Assembly (NCBI RefSeq): GCF_014698035.1
Contig: NZ_JACJSF010000011.1
Coordinates: forward strand, 103,144-167,143
Origin: Desmonostoc muscorum FACHB-395
Lineage (GTDB): Bacteria > Cyanobacteriota > Cyanobacteriia > Cyanobacteriales > Nostocaceae
Direction: 5' to 3'
Length of the DNA: 64,000 nt
Part shown: positions 1 to 9,804 of the stretch, one piece after another
Layout: each line of letters begins with the position of its first letter
How positions within the stretch are numbered: the stretch's first letter is position 1
Program-made: the position numbers and the translations under genes
The notes under the pieces: model-generated
What the model saw: only the letters and a program-made list of their open reading frames with translations
The model's database searches: none
What the model was told of the DNA's origin: nothing

Positions 1-17
1 ACGTTAGACTGACTTGA

Positions 18-163
18 GTGTGGGGGGTGTGGGGAGTGTGGGGAGAAAGAGGAGGAATTGAATAACTGCACATCAATGAACGCTGCATTGCCTCCCACAC
101 CTCCCACACCTCCCACACTCCCCACACTCCCCACACCCCCCACACCTCCCACACCCCCCACCC
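18..163. repeat. Inverted pair of 9-bp tandem arrays (GTGTGGGGA / CTCCCACAC)
   Basis: A G-rich array of GTGTGGGG(G/A) units at 18-45 is followed about 45 bases later by a longer C-rich array of CTCCCACAC-type units at 91-163. The arrays are reverse complements, so a long imperfect hairpin could form. No gene is visible in 1-268; this repeat is the main content. Confidence 0.8.
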
Positions 164-268
164 GAACTACACGATACGTGAGAAATTCGGCTAGAGGGCT
201 AGTTTCTCTACCTAAGATTACAAGACGTTAGGTAAGATTAAAGACTGCCACTTATAGCTTTTCGAGAG

Positions 269-1405
269 ATGACAAGGAACGGTATCGGTATTCGCACGGC
301 GCAAGTGCGTCAAGAACGGCTCATTGGTCAAATTCACGTCTACGATGGCGTGGGTAAAGGTAAGTCTCAAGCGGCTTTGGGTGTGGTTTTGCGCTCTATT
401 GGGTTGGGGATAAATACGCCTAGCGATTCTAACCGTGTTTTACTGCTGCGCTTTTTAAAAGGGCCGGAACGTGATTATGACGAAGATGGAGCGATCGCAG
501 CTTTGCAGCGTGGGTTTCCCCATTTAATAGACCAGGTTCGCACTGGGAGAGCCGAATTTTTTGGCCCAGAAGAAATTACCACCTTTGACCGAAATGAGGC
601 GATGCGGGGTTGGGATGTCGCCAAAGGTGCGATCGCTAGCGGTTTATATTCAGTTGTCGTCTTGGATGAAATTAACCCCGTTCTGGATTTGGGTTTGCTA
701 CCAGTAGATGAAGTGGTAAAGACATTAAAATCCAAACCCCAAGAATTAGAAATCATTGCTACCGGACGCGCCGCACCGCCAAAGTTACTCGATATTGCAG
801 ATTTGCACTCAGAAATGAAACCTCATCACCATCCCACAGCCAAAGCCCTATTCTTGGAAGGGATTGAAATTTATACTGGTGCTGGTAAAGGCAAGTCTAC
901 TAGTGCTTTGGGCAAAGCCTTACAGGCCATTGGTAGGGGAATCAATCATCCAGGGTCTACCCGTGTGTTAATTATGCAGTGGCTTAAAGGTGGTAGTGGC
1001 TACACAGAAGATGCTGCGATCGCCGCTTTGCAGCAGTCATATCCAGAAGTGGTGGATCATCAGCGCTGTGGGGGAGATGCGATTGTTTGGCGCAATTCCC
1101 GGCAAGAATTAGACTATGTAGAAGCCGAACGAGGTTGGGAAATCGCAAAAGTTGCGATCGCCTCTGGAATGTATAAAACTATTATTCTCGATGAACTCAA
1201 TCCCACCGTTGACTTAGAACTACTCCCCGTTGAACCCATTGTTCAAGCTTTGCTCCGCAAACCCCGCGACACCGAAATCATCATCACTGGCCGCTGTCAA
1301 AATCAACCAGCATACTTCGACTTGGCTAGCGTTCATTCAGAGGTGTATTGCCACAAACATTATGCAAATCAAGGTGTAGAACTTAAACGGGGGGTAGATT
1401 TTTAG
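269..1405 (+). CDS. Duplicated CobA/BtuR-like P-loop NTPase
   Basis: A 378-residue protein made of two tandem P-loop domains related to ATP:corrinoid adenosyltransferase (CobA/CobO/BtuR). Domain 1 has a Walker A GVGKGKS at 27-33 and a Walker B-like VVLDEIN at about 130-136. Domain 2 repeats this with GAGKGKST at 204-211 and a second ILDELN. Canonical BtuR is one domain of roughly 180-200 residues, so this is an internal duplication or fusion. The family transfers adenosyl from ATP to cob(I)alamin; whether both halves, or either, do so here is not known. The ATG gives the P-loop a normal 26-residue lead. It is convergent with the transferase at 1626. Family is confident; activity is inferred. 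Confidence 0.85.
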   Translation: MTRNGIGIRTAQVRQERLIGQIHVYDGVGKGKSQAALGVVLRSIGLGINTPSDSNRVLLLRFLKGPERDYDEDGAIAALQRGFPHLIDQVRTGRAEFFGPEEITTFDRNEAMRGWDVAKGAIASGLYSVVVLDEINPVLDLGLLPVDEVVKTLKSKPQELEIIATGRAAPPKLLDIADLHSEMKPHHHPTAKALFLEGIEIYTGAGKGKSTSALGKALQAIGRGINHPGSTRVLIMQWLKGGSGYTEDAAIAALQQSYPEVVDHQRCGGDAIVWRNSRQELDYVEAERGWEIAKVAIASGMYKTIILDELNPTVDLELLPVEPIVQALLRKPRDTEIIITGRCQNQPAYFDLASVHSEVYCHKHYANQGVELKRGVDF

Positions 1406-1417
1406 ATGTTGCATCTG

Positions 1418-1448
1418 AATTCGTAATTCGTAATTCGTAATTCGTAAT
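1418..1448. repeat. STRR, AATTCGT heptamers
   Basis: Four head-to-tail copies of AATTCGT just downstream of the P-loop gene. The same heptamer recurs at 35056-35087, also next to a gene end. This fits the short tandemly repeated repetitive sequences known from heterocystous cyanobacteria. Confidence 0.8.
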
Positions 1449-1490
1449 GTTCTCAAGCTTGAATTTCTGGTGAATTTTCTTCCTTCTCTG

Positions 1491-1550
1491 CGAGACGCTG
1501 CGCGAACGCGCTCTTTGCGTCCTTCTCTAACGAGACGCTGCGCGAACGCG
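1491..1550. repeat. Direct pair of CGAGACGCTGCGCGAACGCG
   Basis: Two identical 20-bp copies at 1491-1510 and 1531-1550. A shortened relative (cgacacgctgcgcgaacg) lies in the composite repeat near 59140, so this is a dispersed family. Confidence 0.8.
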
Positions 1551-1589
1551 GTTCGTTCTCTGCTCTTTCAAATTTAATGAAACAGACCA

Positions 1590-1619
1590 GTAGGGCTAGC
1601 ATTGTAATGCCGACCCTAC
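1590..1619. terminator. Palindrome between convergent genes
   Basis: GTAGGG(cta)GCATT-gt-AATGC(cga)CCCTAC forms a two-part hairpin with a small symmetric bulge. It sits between the ends of the P-loop gene (+) and the transferase (-), so it could end transcripts from both sides. There is no clear T-run, so this is a repeat-type palindrome rather than a textbook terminator. Confidence 0.5.
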
Positions 1620-1625
1620 AAGCAA

Positions 1626-2708
1626 CTAAGGCTGTTGGCGTATTCTTTGCCAGACAGTAAAGCCCAACAGAAGGACAATACTAGTGGCGGTGGTCATCAT
1701 CACAGCCAAGCTCATGCCTTGTATTCGCATTGCCAGCAAGTTGAAAAATAAGGTAATTGACCAAAGCGTGAACGCAGCATGGCGCTGGGAAAGTCCCCAA
1801 GCAAGTAGGCGGTGGTGCAGATGATCTTTGCCAGGAGTACTAAGAGGGTTATTTCCTGCTAGTAGCCGCCGTACAAATACTTGGGTGGTGTCTATTACTG
1901 GCAACAATAGAAATAAAACCGTGGGAATTAGTGCATAAACTGTGTTTTGTTGCAGTTTGCCTAAAATACTAGTTGCTGCCAGCACATAGCCAAAAAAGTA
2001 TGCTCCAGCATCACCCATAATAATTCGTGACGGATGGAAATTATGGCGCAAAAAGCCTAATGCAGCACCTCCTAAAGCTGCAAGTACCAAGATTGCCGCC
2101 GCACGATTATTAAATTGGGCTGCAACCCCCAACAAACTCATGGCGGTAATAAAGCTGATTCCTCCTGCTAAACCATCCATACCATCCATCAAGTTGATGG
2201 CGTTGGTAATTCCTACTACCCACAGTACCGTCAGCAACATCGACAGGAACGAGTCGATGGGAGTACCAAACAGCACTCTTACACTGATACCATTAGCTAC
2301 CAGCAACAGTGCTGTGACAATTTGCGCCCACAATCGAATAGAGGGTGGTAAGCCGAACTGATCGTCGATAAAGCCCACCAGGACTAATATCGAACCTCCT
2401 AACAGAATAGTCAGCACCTGAGCCAATACGTTTTGGAGTTCGATCGGTCGTAAAAGGCTAGCTAATACCAGCGCGGCAATGACACCCGCGTAGATAGCCA
2501 GCCCCCCTGCATTGGGTAAAGGTTCGCGATTGAGTCGCCGAGCGTTGGGTTGGTCAGCCCAACCTACCCGTAAGGCGAATTTGCGGACTGTCGGAATTGA
2601 ACGCCACGTTACAAGCCAAGCCAAAAGAAACGTAAATACTACTGCCAACCAGCCGGTGCCGCTAGGGTCGGCAATGCCAAGGTACTTAAGGGAGTTGTCT
2701 AGATTCAT
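1626..2708 (-). CDS. WecA/TagO/MraY-family polyprenyl-phosphate sugar-1-phosphate transferase
   Basis: A multi-pass membrane enzyme, about 360 residues, expected to move a HexNAc-1-phosphate (GlcNAc in WecA/TagO) from a UDP-sugar to undecaprenyl phosphate, the first step of envelope polysaccharide synthesis. It keeps the family landmarks: FIDDQFG with the paired Asp at 115-116, NLMDGMDGL at 172-180, MGDAGA at 231-236 and the HLHHR box at 296-300. About ten membrane segments are predictable by eye. The longer frame begins with TTG at 2720; the ATG at 2708 is preferred, although its GGGAG is immediately adjacent. MraY itself is less likely because the HIHH-type loop resembles the WecA branch. 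The sugar is not determinable. Confidence 0.85.
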   Translation of the reverse strand: MNLDNSLKYLGIADPSGTGWLAVVFTFLLAWLVTWRSIPTVRKFALRVGWADQPNARRLNREPLPNAGGLAIYAGVIAALVLASLLRPIELQNVLAQVLTILLGGSILVLVGFIDDQFGLPPSIRLWAQIVTALLLVANGISVRVLFGTPIDSFLSMLLTVLWVVGITNAINLMDGMDGLAGGISFITAMSLLGVAAQFNNRAAAILVLAALGGAALGFLRHNFHPSRIIMGDAGAYFFGYVLAATSILGKLQQNTVYALIPTVLFLLLPVIDTTQVFVRRLLAGNNPLSTPGKDHLHHRLLAWGLSQRHAAFTLWSITLFFNLLAMRIQGMSLAVMMTTATSIVLLLGFTVWQRIRQQP

Positions 2709-2807
2709 CTCCCAATTCAAGCATTACTGCCAGTATCTATAAAGAACATCACCTGTATATTAATCAATTTTTTTTATTTCCATTTGTAACTTGAGTTGAT
2801 TGAGAGA

Positions 2808-2834
2808 TTAGCACTCTTGCTCTGTGAGTGCTAA
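2808..2834. promoter_or_regulatory. CIRCE operator (HrcA binding site)
   Basis: A perfect TTAGCACTC-N9-GAGTGCTAA inverted repeat, 33 bases before the groEL start. This is the canonical CIRCE element, bound by the HrcA repressor in heat-shock control of chaperonin genes; placed here it would also lie in the leader of the transcript. Confidence 0.97.
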
Positions 2835-2863
2835 ATTGTCTAATGGAAGCGCTGGAGAAATAA

Positions 2864-4540
<1,677 letters not shown>

Positions 4541-4571
4541 CTTCTGCTCACCCAGATAAATATTTTTTCAG

Positions 4572-4603
4572 CAGTTTGTCTTGTTAAGGCAAACTGTTTT
4601 TTT
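4572..4603 (+). terminator. Intrinsic terminator of groEL
   Basis: CAGTTTG..CTT-gtt-AAG..CAAACTG forms a stem of about 11 bp with one G-T wobble, followed directly by seven Ts, 31 bases after the groEL stop. It supports a monocistronic groEL transcript. The rest of 4541-4964 holds only AT-rich sequence and the STRR described separately. Confidence 0.85.
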
Positions 4604-4900
4604 ATAGCATTGCTGATTCAGAGCCGATATGTTATCTCTATTGCTGGGAAGTAGCTGGGCATAAATAAAAGTCATCATCATGGTTATCAGTAATTAGTCA
4701 TGAATACAACTAACGACTAAAAAAAATGCCGATTCCTAAATTCCCCAATCTAAAGAACTGCTTAATTTAAAAATTACAGTCTTTGTATTAATTTTTGTAA
4801 TATTAATAGCAAAAGCTGAAATAAATAAAAACGCCTCATGGGTGCTGAGTAGGGAATTTTACTTCTTTACTAAGAACTGTGAAAAGAGGAACTTGTTTAA

Positions 4901-4949
4901 TTGCCAATTCCCAATTGCCAATTCCCAATGCCCAATTCCCAATTCCCAA
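4901..4949. repeat. STRR, seven TTSCCAA heptamers
   Basis: Seven exact heptamers alternating TTGCCAA and TTCCCAA (one TGCCCAA). The array ends 15 bases before the corA start codon and so lies in its leader. Confidence 0.9.
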
Positions 4950-4964
4950 TGTAGGTAATATTGT

Positions 4965-6110
4965 ATGGTACGAAAACTGCGTCGTCTTCCCAAAATAGTA
5001 ACTAGGCTATATAAAAAAGATGAGTTCCATCACCAACCAGGTACTATACCTGGAACAATTTTTATTGATGAAGATTCTCCACCACCGATAATTTTCTTGA
5101 TTGACTATAACCAAACCAATTTCATCCGTGAACAAATAGCAACTCCAGAAGAGTGTGTTCCATATCTGGAGAGGGAATCAATTTCTTGGGTAGACGTACA
5201 AGGTTTAGGCAGTCAAGATATATTACAACGATTGGGTCAAGTTTTTGAGTTACATCCTCTCGTTTTAGAAGATATAGTCAATGTACCAGAGCGTCCGAAA
5301 ACCGAAGATTATGAAGATCAATTACTATTCATTGCCCGCATGGTAGTACCAAAGGAAAGATCGTGTGGTTTTTACAGCGAGCAAGTGAGTTTGATATTAG
5401 GTAAAAATTATTTACTGACAGTCCAAGAAGAACCAGAACATGATTGTTTTGAAGCGGTGCGATCGCGAATTGAAAAAAACAAAGGGATCATTCGCAAACA
5501 AGGAGTAGATTATTTAGCTTACGCCGTGTTAGATGCGATTATTGATGGCTTTTTCCCGGTGCTGGAGCTTTATGGAGAGCGAATCGAAGAGTTGGAAGAG
5601 GAGGTAATAGTTAAACCAACCCCACAAACACTACAAAATATTTATCAAATTAGGCGAGAATTACTGCAATTACGTCGTGCTATCTGGCCCCAGCGAGATG
5701 CAATTAATTCTTTAATTCGAGATGGCAGTGATTTGATTAGTGAAGAAGTGCGAATCTACTTGCGAGATTGTTATGACCACACAGTGCAAGTTATGGATAT
5801 GGTAGAAACTTATCGAGAGCTAGCATCTGGATTAATGGATGTGTACCTTTCGGCAGTGAGCAACAAAATGAATGAAATCATGAAAGTACTAACGGTAGTT
5901 TCAACAATTTTCATTCCACTGACTTTTGTGGCCGGAATATATGGTATGAATTTCAATACCGAAAAATCGCCATATAATATGCCTGAGTTGAATTGGTATT
6001 GGGGTTATCCACTTTGCTTGGCAGTGATGGCAGTGATCGCACTTGGGTTGCTATTCTTTTTTTGGCAACGGGGCTGGTTGCAAAACTCTGTAACAATTAA
6101 GCGTAATTAA
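4965..6110 (+). CDS. corA: CorA-family magnesium/cobalt transporter
   Basis: 381 residues. A long acidic, helical cytoplasmic part (about 1-300) is followed by two C-terminal membrane helices with the diagnostic GMN motif at 327-329 (YGMNF). CorA proteins form pentameric divalent-cation channels in the plasma membrane. The length is at the long end of the family because of a basic N-terminal stretch of about 30 residues. The start ATG has no strong Shine-Dalgarno sequence and sits just after the STRR array. It is followed on the same strand by an unknown gene 64 bp downstream. Family assignment is firm; whether Mg or another metal is the main substrate is not visible. Confidence 0.95.
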   Translation: MVRKLRRLPKIVTRLYKKDEFHHQPGTIPGTIFIDEDSPPPIIFLIDYNQTNFIREQIATPEECVPYLERESISWVDVQGLGSQDILQRLGQVFELHPLVLEDIVNVPERPKTEDYEDQLLFIARMVVPKERSCGFYSEQVSLILGKNYLLTVQEEPEHDCFEAVRSRIEKNKGIIRKQGVDYLAYAVLDAIIDGFFPVLELYGERIEELEEEVIVKPTPQTLQNIYQIRRELLQLRRAIWPQRDAINSLIRDGSDLISEEVRIYLRDCYDHTVQVMDMVETYRELASGLMDVYLSAVSNKMNEIMKVLTVVSTIFIPLTFVAGIYGMNFNTEKSPYNMPELNWYWGYPLCLAVMAVIALGLLFFFWQRGWLQNSVTIKRN

Positions 6111-6174
6111 TAATTGCAGATGGACGACGAATGAAATATACATTCATTATTACCGGGAGTTAATATTTTAATTT

Positions 6175-6873
6175 ATGAGGAGTAGCGACCAGAATTTAGT
6201 AGTTTTGACAGTTTATATTATCGGTGTTTCCTATATTTTTAACCGCATGGTTGAATCCATCGATGATCAAGTAAAGTTTGAGTTTAAAAAAGGAATAGTT
6301 GACGAGCAACTCAAAGAACAAAATCTCGATGATAAAATTGGAATTTCCTTTAAACTCAAAGCCTCATACCCAATTGACGATTTGAAAGATTTAGGAATTA
6401 GTATTGAAAATAAATCTGATAATGTTGCCCTATACGTTGACTGGGATAACAGTTCTTTAGTAGTTGAACATAGCAAGCAATCGCGTCGCGTCATTCGGAA
6501 ATCACCAGATTTAACCCGCGACTTAGCAGTACCCCAAAGTCCTAGCTTGATTGCTCCTAAGAAAACACTTTCTGAAACAGTGACAGCAGAAGATGTATTC
6601 GAGCGCGATCAAGCAACTGGAACCTATTTAGCAAAAAAACCACTAATTGATATCAATGGGCTGCAAAAAGGGCAAAAAAAATTGTACAACGACTTTATTA
6701 ACAGAAAAAAGGAGTTGGACTTTTCCTTACAACTGGTACTTAGAGTGTCTGAAGTGCGTTTAGGTCTAGCCCCAGGTCGTGATTTTCCTCCCATTAGCAT
6801 TATCAATTGTCCTTTCACAGTCAGGAAACTACCTTGGACTTACGCTCTACCTTGGAATAAAAAAAAGCAATAG
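6175..6873 (+). CDS. Conserved-looking hypothetical protein, possibly membrane-anchored
   Basis: 232 residues that I do not recognise. A hydrophobic N-terminus (LVVLTVYIIGVSYIF, about 8-22) may be one membrane anchor. The remainder is charged and soluble, with a segment rich in beta-branched residues (about 45-90), a Lys-rich middle and a Pro-rich C-terminus. There are no cysteines in the N-terminal part and no catalytic motif that I can name. It lies between corA and rnpB on the same strand, 64 bp after corA, so co-transcription with corA is possible. AGGA overlaps the second codon, so the true start could differ. Confidence 0.6.
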   Translation: MRSSDQNLVVLTVYIIGVSYIFNRMVESIDDQVKFEFKKGIVDEQLKEQNLDDKIGISFKLKASYPIDDLKDLGISIENKSDNVALYVDWDNSSLVVEHSKQSRRVIRKSPDLTRDLAVPQSPSLIAPKKTLSETVTAEDVFERDQATGTYLAKKPLIDINGLQKGQKKLYNDFINRKKELDFSLQLVLRVSEVRLGLAPGRDFPPISIINCPFTVRKLPWTYALPWNKKKQ

Positions 6874-6918
6874 CAACCATACAGACTATGCCATCCAAGA
6901 TTACACTGGATCTAAGGA

Positions 6919-7341
6919 GAGAGTAGACGCAGGCGGTTGCAGATCAGTCATAGTTACTGATTTGAGGAAAGTCCGGGCTCCCGAAAGACCAAACTTGCTG
7001 GATAACGTCCAGTGCGAGCGATCGTGAGGATAGTGCCACAGAAAGATACCGCCAGATCAATTAAAAATTAAAAATTAAAAATGTAAAATGAACAATTTTT
7101 AATTTTTAATTTTACATTTTTAATTGATCTGGTAAGGGTGCAAAGGTGCGGTAAGAGCGCACCAGCAGTATCGAGAGGTGCTGGCTCGGTAAACCCCGGT
7201 TGGGAGCAAGGCGATAGGAACTACGGTTGGTCTTTTACCAGTTCCGCTCAATGAGAGCCGCTAGAGGCGTTTGGTAACAAGCGTCCCAGATAGATAACTG
7301 CCCTCGCAAGAGAACAGAACCCGGCTTATGTACTGCTCTTT
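6919..7341 (+). ncRNA. rnpB: RNase P RNA (type A)
   Basis: The catalytic RNA of RNase P, which trims 5' leaders from pre-tRNAs. Landmarks are GAGGAAAGTCCGGGCTC near 6963-6979, the conserved GATAACTGCC...ACAGAACCCGGCTTA block near 7294-7328, and pairing of AGAGTAG (6920-6926) with CTGCTCT (7333-7339) as helix P1. The GGTAAACCCCGG(TT)GGGAGCAAGG core and the GGTGCGGTAAGAGCGCACC helix are also present. The P12 arm is enlarged by heptamer repeats, as reported for heterocystous cyanobacteria. Ends are estimated from P1. A T-run (7346-7352) follows and may terminate the transcript. Confidence 0.95.
7052..7132. repeat. STRR hairpin inside rnpB P12
   Basis: CCAGATC and GATCTGG form the base of an arm whose two sides consist of TTAAAAA/TTTTTAA heptamers. 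It extends P12 of the RNase P RNA and can fold almost completely on itself. Confidence 0.9.
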
Positions 7342-7387
7342 CCCCTTTTTTTAGTGCTGAGTTTAGGAGTTAGGACTTAGTATTTTT

Positions 7388-7426
7388 CCCCTTCCCCTTT
7401 CCCCCTTCCCCCTTCCCCCTTCCCCC
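7388..7426. repeat. STRR, CCCCTTC-type heptamers
   Basis: A pyrimidine-only array of about five CCCCTTC units ends two bases before the rnc start codon, leaving no purine-rich ribosome binding site there. Confidence 0.9.
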
Positions 7427-7428
7427 TA

Positions 7429-8148
7429 ATGCCTCTTCCCTACCCACGCCGTCAACGGCAACTCGAAAGTTTAGTCCAAAAATTAGGTTTGTCGCGAGAA
7501 GCACCTATCAAGTGGGAACTGCTAGATTTAGCGCTAACTCATCCTACTGTTTCTGATTCGGCGAATTATGAACAATTGGAGTTTGTTGGCGATGCAGTGG
7601 TGCGACTGGTGTCGGCTGTTGTGTTATGGGAAAATTATCCCGATTGTCCAGTAGGGGATTTTGCAGCAATTCGTTCGGTATTAGTGAGCGATCGCATCCT
7701 CGCCCAATTAGCCAGAATTTATGGTTTGGAATTATACTTACTAGTTGCGGGTAGTGCTACAGCTGATAAAGTTGGTCAAGAGTCTCGACTGGCAGATGCT
7801 TTTGAAGCTGTTCTGGGTGCGCTTTATTTAAGTACTCAAAACCTGGAATTGATCCGCTCTTGGCTAGATCCCCACTTCCAAGAACTAACAACAGAAATTC
7901 GCCTCGATCCTGCCAGACTTAATTACAAAGCTGCTCTTCAAGAATGGACTCAGGCACAATTTAAAGTTTTACCAGAATATCGAGTTGTGGAAGTCACTCA
8001 ACCGCACCATAATCAAGAACGTTTCATGGCTGAAGTGTGGCTGCATGGAAAGAAACTCGGAGAAGGTAAGGGGCGATCAATCAAAACTGCTGAACAAGCC
8101 GCAGCTAAGGTAGCTTTTTTAGCAATCCCTAATCCGCAAACACCCTGA
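7429..8148 (+). CDS. rnc: Ribonuclease III
   Basis: 239 residues. The N-terminal endonuclease domain has YEQLEFVGDAV with the acidic residues E48, E51 and D55, and a second catalytic pair D123 and E126 in LADAFEAVLG. A C-terminal double-stranded-RNA binding domain spans about 163-233 (NYKAALQEW...TAEQAAAKVAF). The enzyme cuts double-stranded RNA in rRNA maturation and mRNA decay. It follows rnpB directly, putting two RNA-processing genes together. Odd point: the ATG abuts a CCCCTTC array, so translation must start without a Shine-Dalgarno sequence or from a leaderless or unusual context. No start between this ATG and the nuclease core looks better. Confidence 0.95.
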   Translation: MPLPYPRRQRQLESLVQKLGLSREAPIKWELLDLALTHPTVSDSANYEQLEFVGDAVVRLVSAVVLWENYPDCPVGDFAAIRSVLVSDRILAQLARIYGLELYLLVAGSATADKVGQESRLADAFEAVLGALYLSTQNLELIRSWLDPHFQELTTEIRLDPARLNYKAALQEWTQAQFKVLPEYRVVEVTQPHHNQERFMAEVWLHGKKLGEGKGRSIKTAEQAAAKVAFLAIPNPQTP

Positions 8149-8250
8149 GCTTAAAAGACTGGCAATTAGCCGATAATCATTTGGTTGTCAGTGGTCATTT
8201 GTCCCTCGTCCTTTGTATACAAATGACAAATAACAGATGACAAATAACTA

Positions 8251-9339
8251 ATGACAAACCAAATTAAAATTGCTGTTATCGGAGTTGGGCGTTGGGGAGT
8301 GCATCTGTTGCGGAATTTCTTAGCACATCCGCAAGTAGATGTAGTTGCTGTAGTAGACCCCCATCCAGAACGATTAGCGGCGATAAAACAGCAGTTTAAT
8401 TTAGATGAAAATGTAGTATTGACAACCCAATGGGAAGATTTAAAGAAAGTACCAGGGTTGACAGGAGTTGCGATCGCAACTCCGGCTACCACCCACTATG
8501 CTTTAATTAAAGACTCTCTCCAAAACGGATACCATGTTTTGGCTGAAAAACCGCTAACTCTCGACCCCGCAGAATGTCGGGAACTTTGCCAGTTAGCAGA
8601 GCAGCATCATTTAATACTCATGGTTGACCACACTTATTTATTTCACCCAGCAGTAGAGGAAGGGCAAACTGTAGTACAGGCGGGTAAATTAGGTGATTTA
8701 CGCTATGGCTACGCTACCCGTACCCATTTAGGGCCTGTCCGCCAAGATGTTGATGCGCTGTGGGACTTAGCTATTCACGATATTGCTATCTTTAACGCTT
8801 GGCTGGGTCAGATCCCTGTGAAAGTGCAAGCAACGGGTACGGTGTGGCTACAGGGAGCAGGGGAGCAGGGGAGCAGGGGAGCAGAGGGGAAGAAAGATAC
8901 AAATTCTCCTCTGCCTCAAGGTTTAGCTGATTTAGTATGGCTAACACTGACATACCCAGATGGCTTTCAAGCTTATATTCATTTGTGCTGGCTGAATCCT
9001 GATAAGCAGCGACGGCTGGGGATTGTAGGTAGCCTTGGTAGTTTGATTTTTGATGAAATGTCGCGATCGTCTCCTCTAACGCTGCTACATGGGGAGTTTG
9101 AACAGCAGGGCAATCATTTTATTCCGGTAAATCAAAAGCAGGTGGTGCTGGAATTAGAACCAGGGGAACCATTGGGGCGAGTTTGCTCTTGTTTTGTTGA
9201 CTCTATCCTCAACAATACTCCCTCAGAGGTTTCGTCTGGCTGGGTAGGCACACAGTTAGTAGAAATTCTTGCTGCACTAACGCTATCTCTTGAGCAAGGC
9301 GGACAACCTGTTTTTCTGAATAACTGCTCTCAAGTCTAA
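8251..9339 (+). CDS. Gfo/Idh/MocA-family NAD(P)-dependent oxidoreductase
   Basis: 362 residues. An N-terminal Rossmann fold has GVGRWG at 11-16 and an acidic residue after strand 2 (VVDPHPE). The family AEKP motif is at 98-101 and the following substrate-binding half is intact. Members oxidise or reduce sugars and related compounds; the substrate is not predictable here, although such genes often serve envelope sugar pathways. Residues about 201-215 (Gly/Glu/Gln-rich) are encoded by GGGAGCAG-type tandem repeats and look like an in-frame insertion between two normal strands. The leader contains repeated ATGACAAATAAC units, the last giving the start codon. Confidence 0.88.
   Translation: MTNQIKIAVIGVGRWGVHLLRNFLAHPQVDVVAVVDPHPERLAAIKQQFNLDENVVLTTQWEDLKKVPGLTGVAIATPATTHYALIKDSLQNGYHVLAEKPLTLDPAECRELCQLAEQHHLILMVDHTYLFHPAVEEGQTVVQAGKLGDLRYGYATRTHLGPVRQDVDALWDLAIHDIAIFNAWLGQIPVKVQATGTVWLQGAGEQGSRGAEGKKDTNSPLPQGLADLVWLTLTYPDGFQAYIHLCWLNPDKQRRLGIVGSLGSLIFDEMSRSSPLTLLHGEFEQQGNHFIPVNQKQVVLELEPGEPLGRVCSCFVDSILNNTPSEVSSGWVGTQLVEILAALTLSLEQGGQPVFLNNCSQV
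8851..8890. repeat. STRR within a coding sequence
   Basis: Three to four GGGAGCAG units followed by a degenerate copy, lying in frame inside the oxidoreductase gene and encoding a Gly/Glu/Gln-rich loop. Confidence 0.75.
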
Positions 9340-9389
9340 TTTTCCGTTAAATAAAACTTATCCAAAGTTTCCTCTAATACACCTTTAGA

Positions 9390-9549
9390 GGTTGTTTGAA
9401 AAGTGTTTCGCTGTGACTTTAGGCACTTTTAGATCCCCCTAAATCCCCCTTAAAAAGGGGGACTTTGATTCTGGTTCCCCCCTTTTTTAAGGGGGGTTAG
9501 GGGGGATCTAAAACTATTTGATACCAATAAAAGGACTTTTCAAACATCC
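9390..9549. mobile_element. MITE-like element, about 160 bp
   Basis: Imperfect terminal inverted repeats GGTTGTTTGAAAAGT (9390-9404) and its complement (9535-9549) enclose two arms of a large palindrome, TAGATCCCCCTAAATCCCCC and its counterpart ending in GGGGGGATCTA. There is no coding capacity. A diverged relative of the inner arm appears near 35118-35155 (AAGGAG...AGGAGGATCTAAAG). No clear target duplication is visible. The class, a non-autonomous element moved by a distant transposase, is inferred. Confidence 0.6.
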
Positions 9550-9565
9550 TTTTATACTACAGTCT

Positions 9566-9737
9566 ACGAAGCTCCGAGGTTCATTAACGAAGTTCAAAGG
9601 CTCATTCACGAAGCTCTGAGGTTCATCAACGGAGTTCAAAGACTCATTAATGAAGCTCTGAGGTTCATTAACGGAGTTCAAAAACTCATTAATGAAGCTC
9701 TGAGGTTCATTAAAGGAGTTCAAAGACTCATTCACGA
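9566..9737. repeat. 42-bp minisatellite (21-bp half units), four copies
   Basis: About four tandem copies of a 42-bp unit, itself two diverged 21-bp halves (GAAGCTCTGAGGTTCATTAAC and GGAGTTCAAAGACTCATTAAT). Because the unit is a multiple of three, both strands stay open: plus reads heptads like EALRFIN/GVQRLIN, minus reads NEPQSFI/NESLNSV. No good start site is seen, so it is annotated as a repeat, not a gene. Confidence 0.85.
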
Positions 9738-9804
9738 GTATTTATCAAAAATTCATCCGGTTTTTAGCGATTTTCGGGTAAGTCCTGATAAAATCAGCTA
9801 ACGT

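Noticed and set aside
9514..9735. 73-codon minus-strand frame over the minisatellite
   Set aside because: It is open only because the 42-bp unit has no stops; the start lies within a repeat unit and there is no ribosome site.
9566..9737. Possible CRISPR array
   Set aside because: Units are contiguous without unique spacers and are made of related 21-bp halves.
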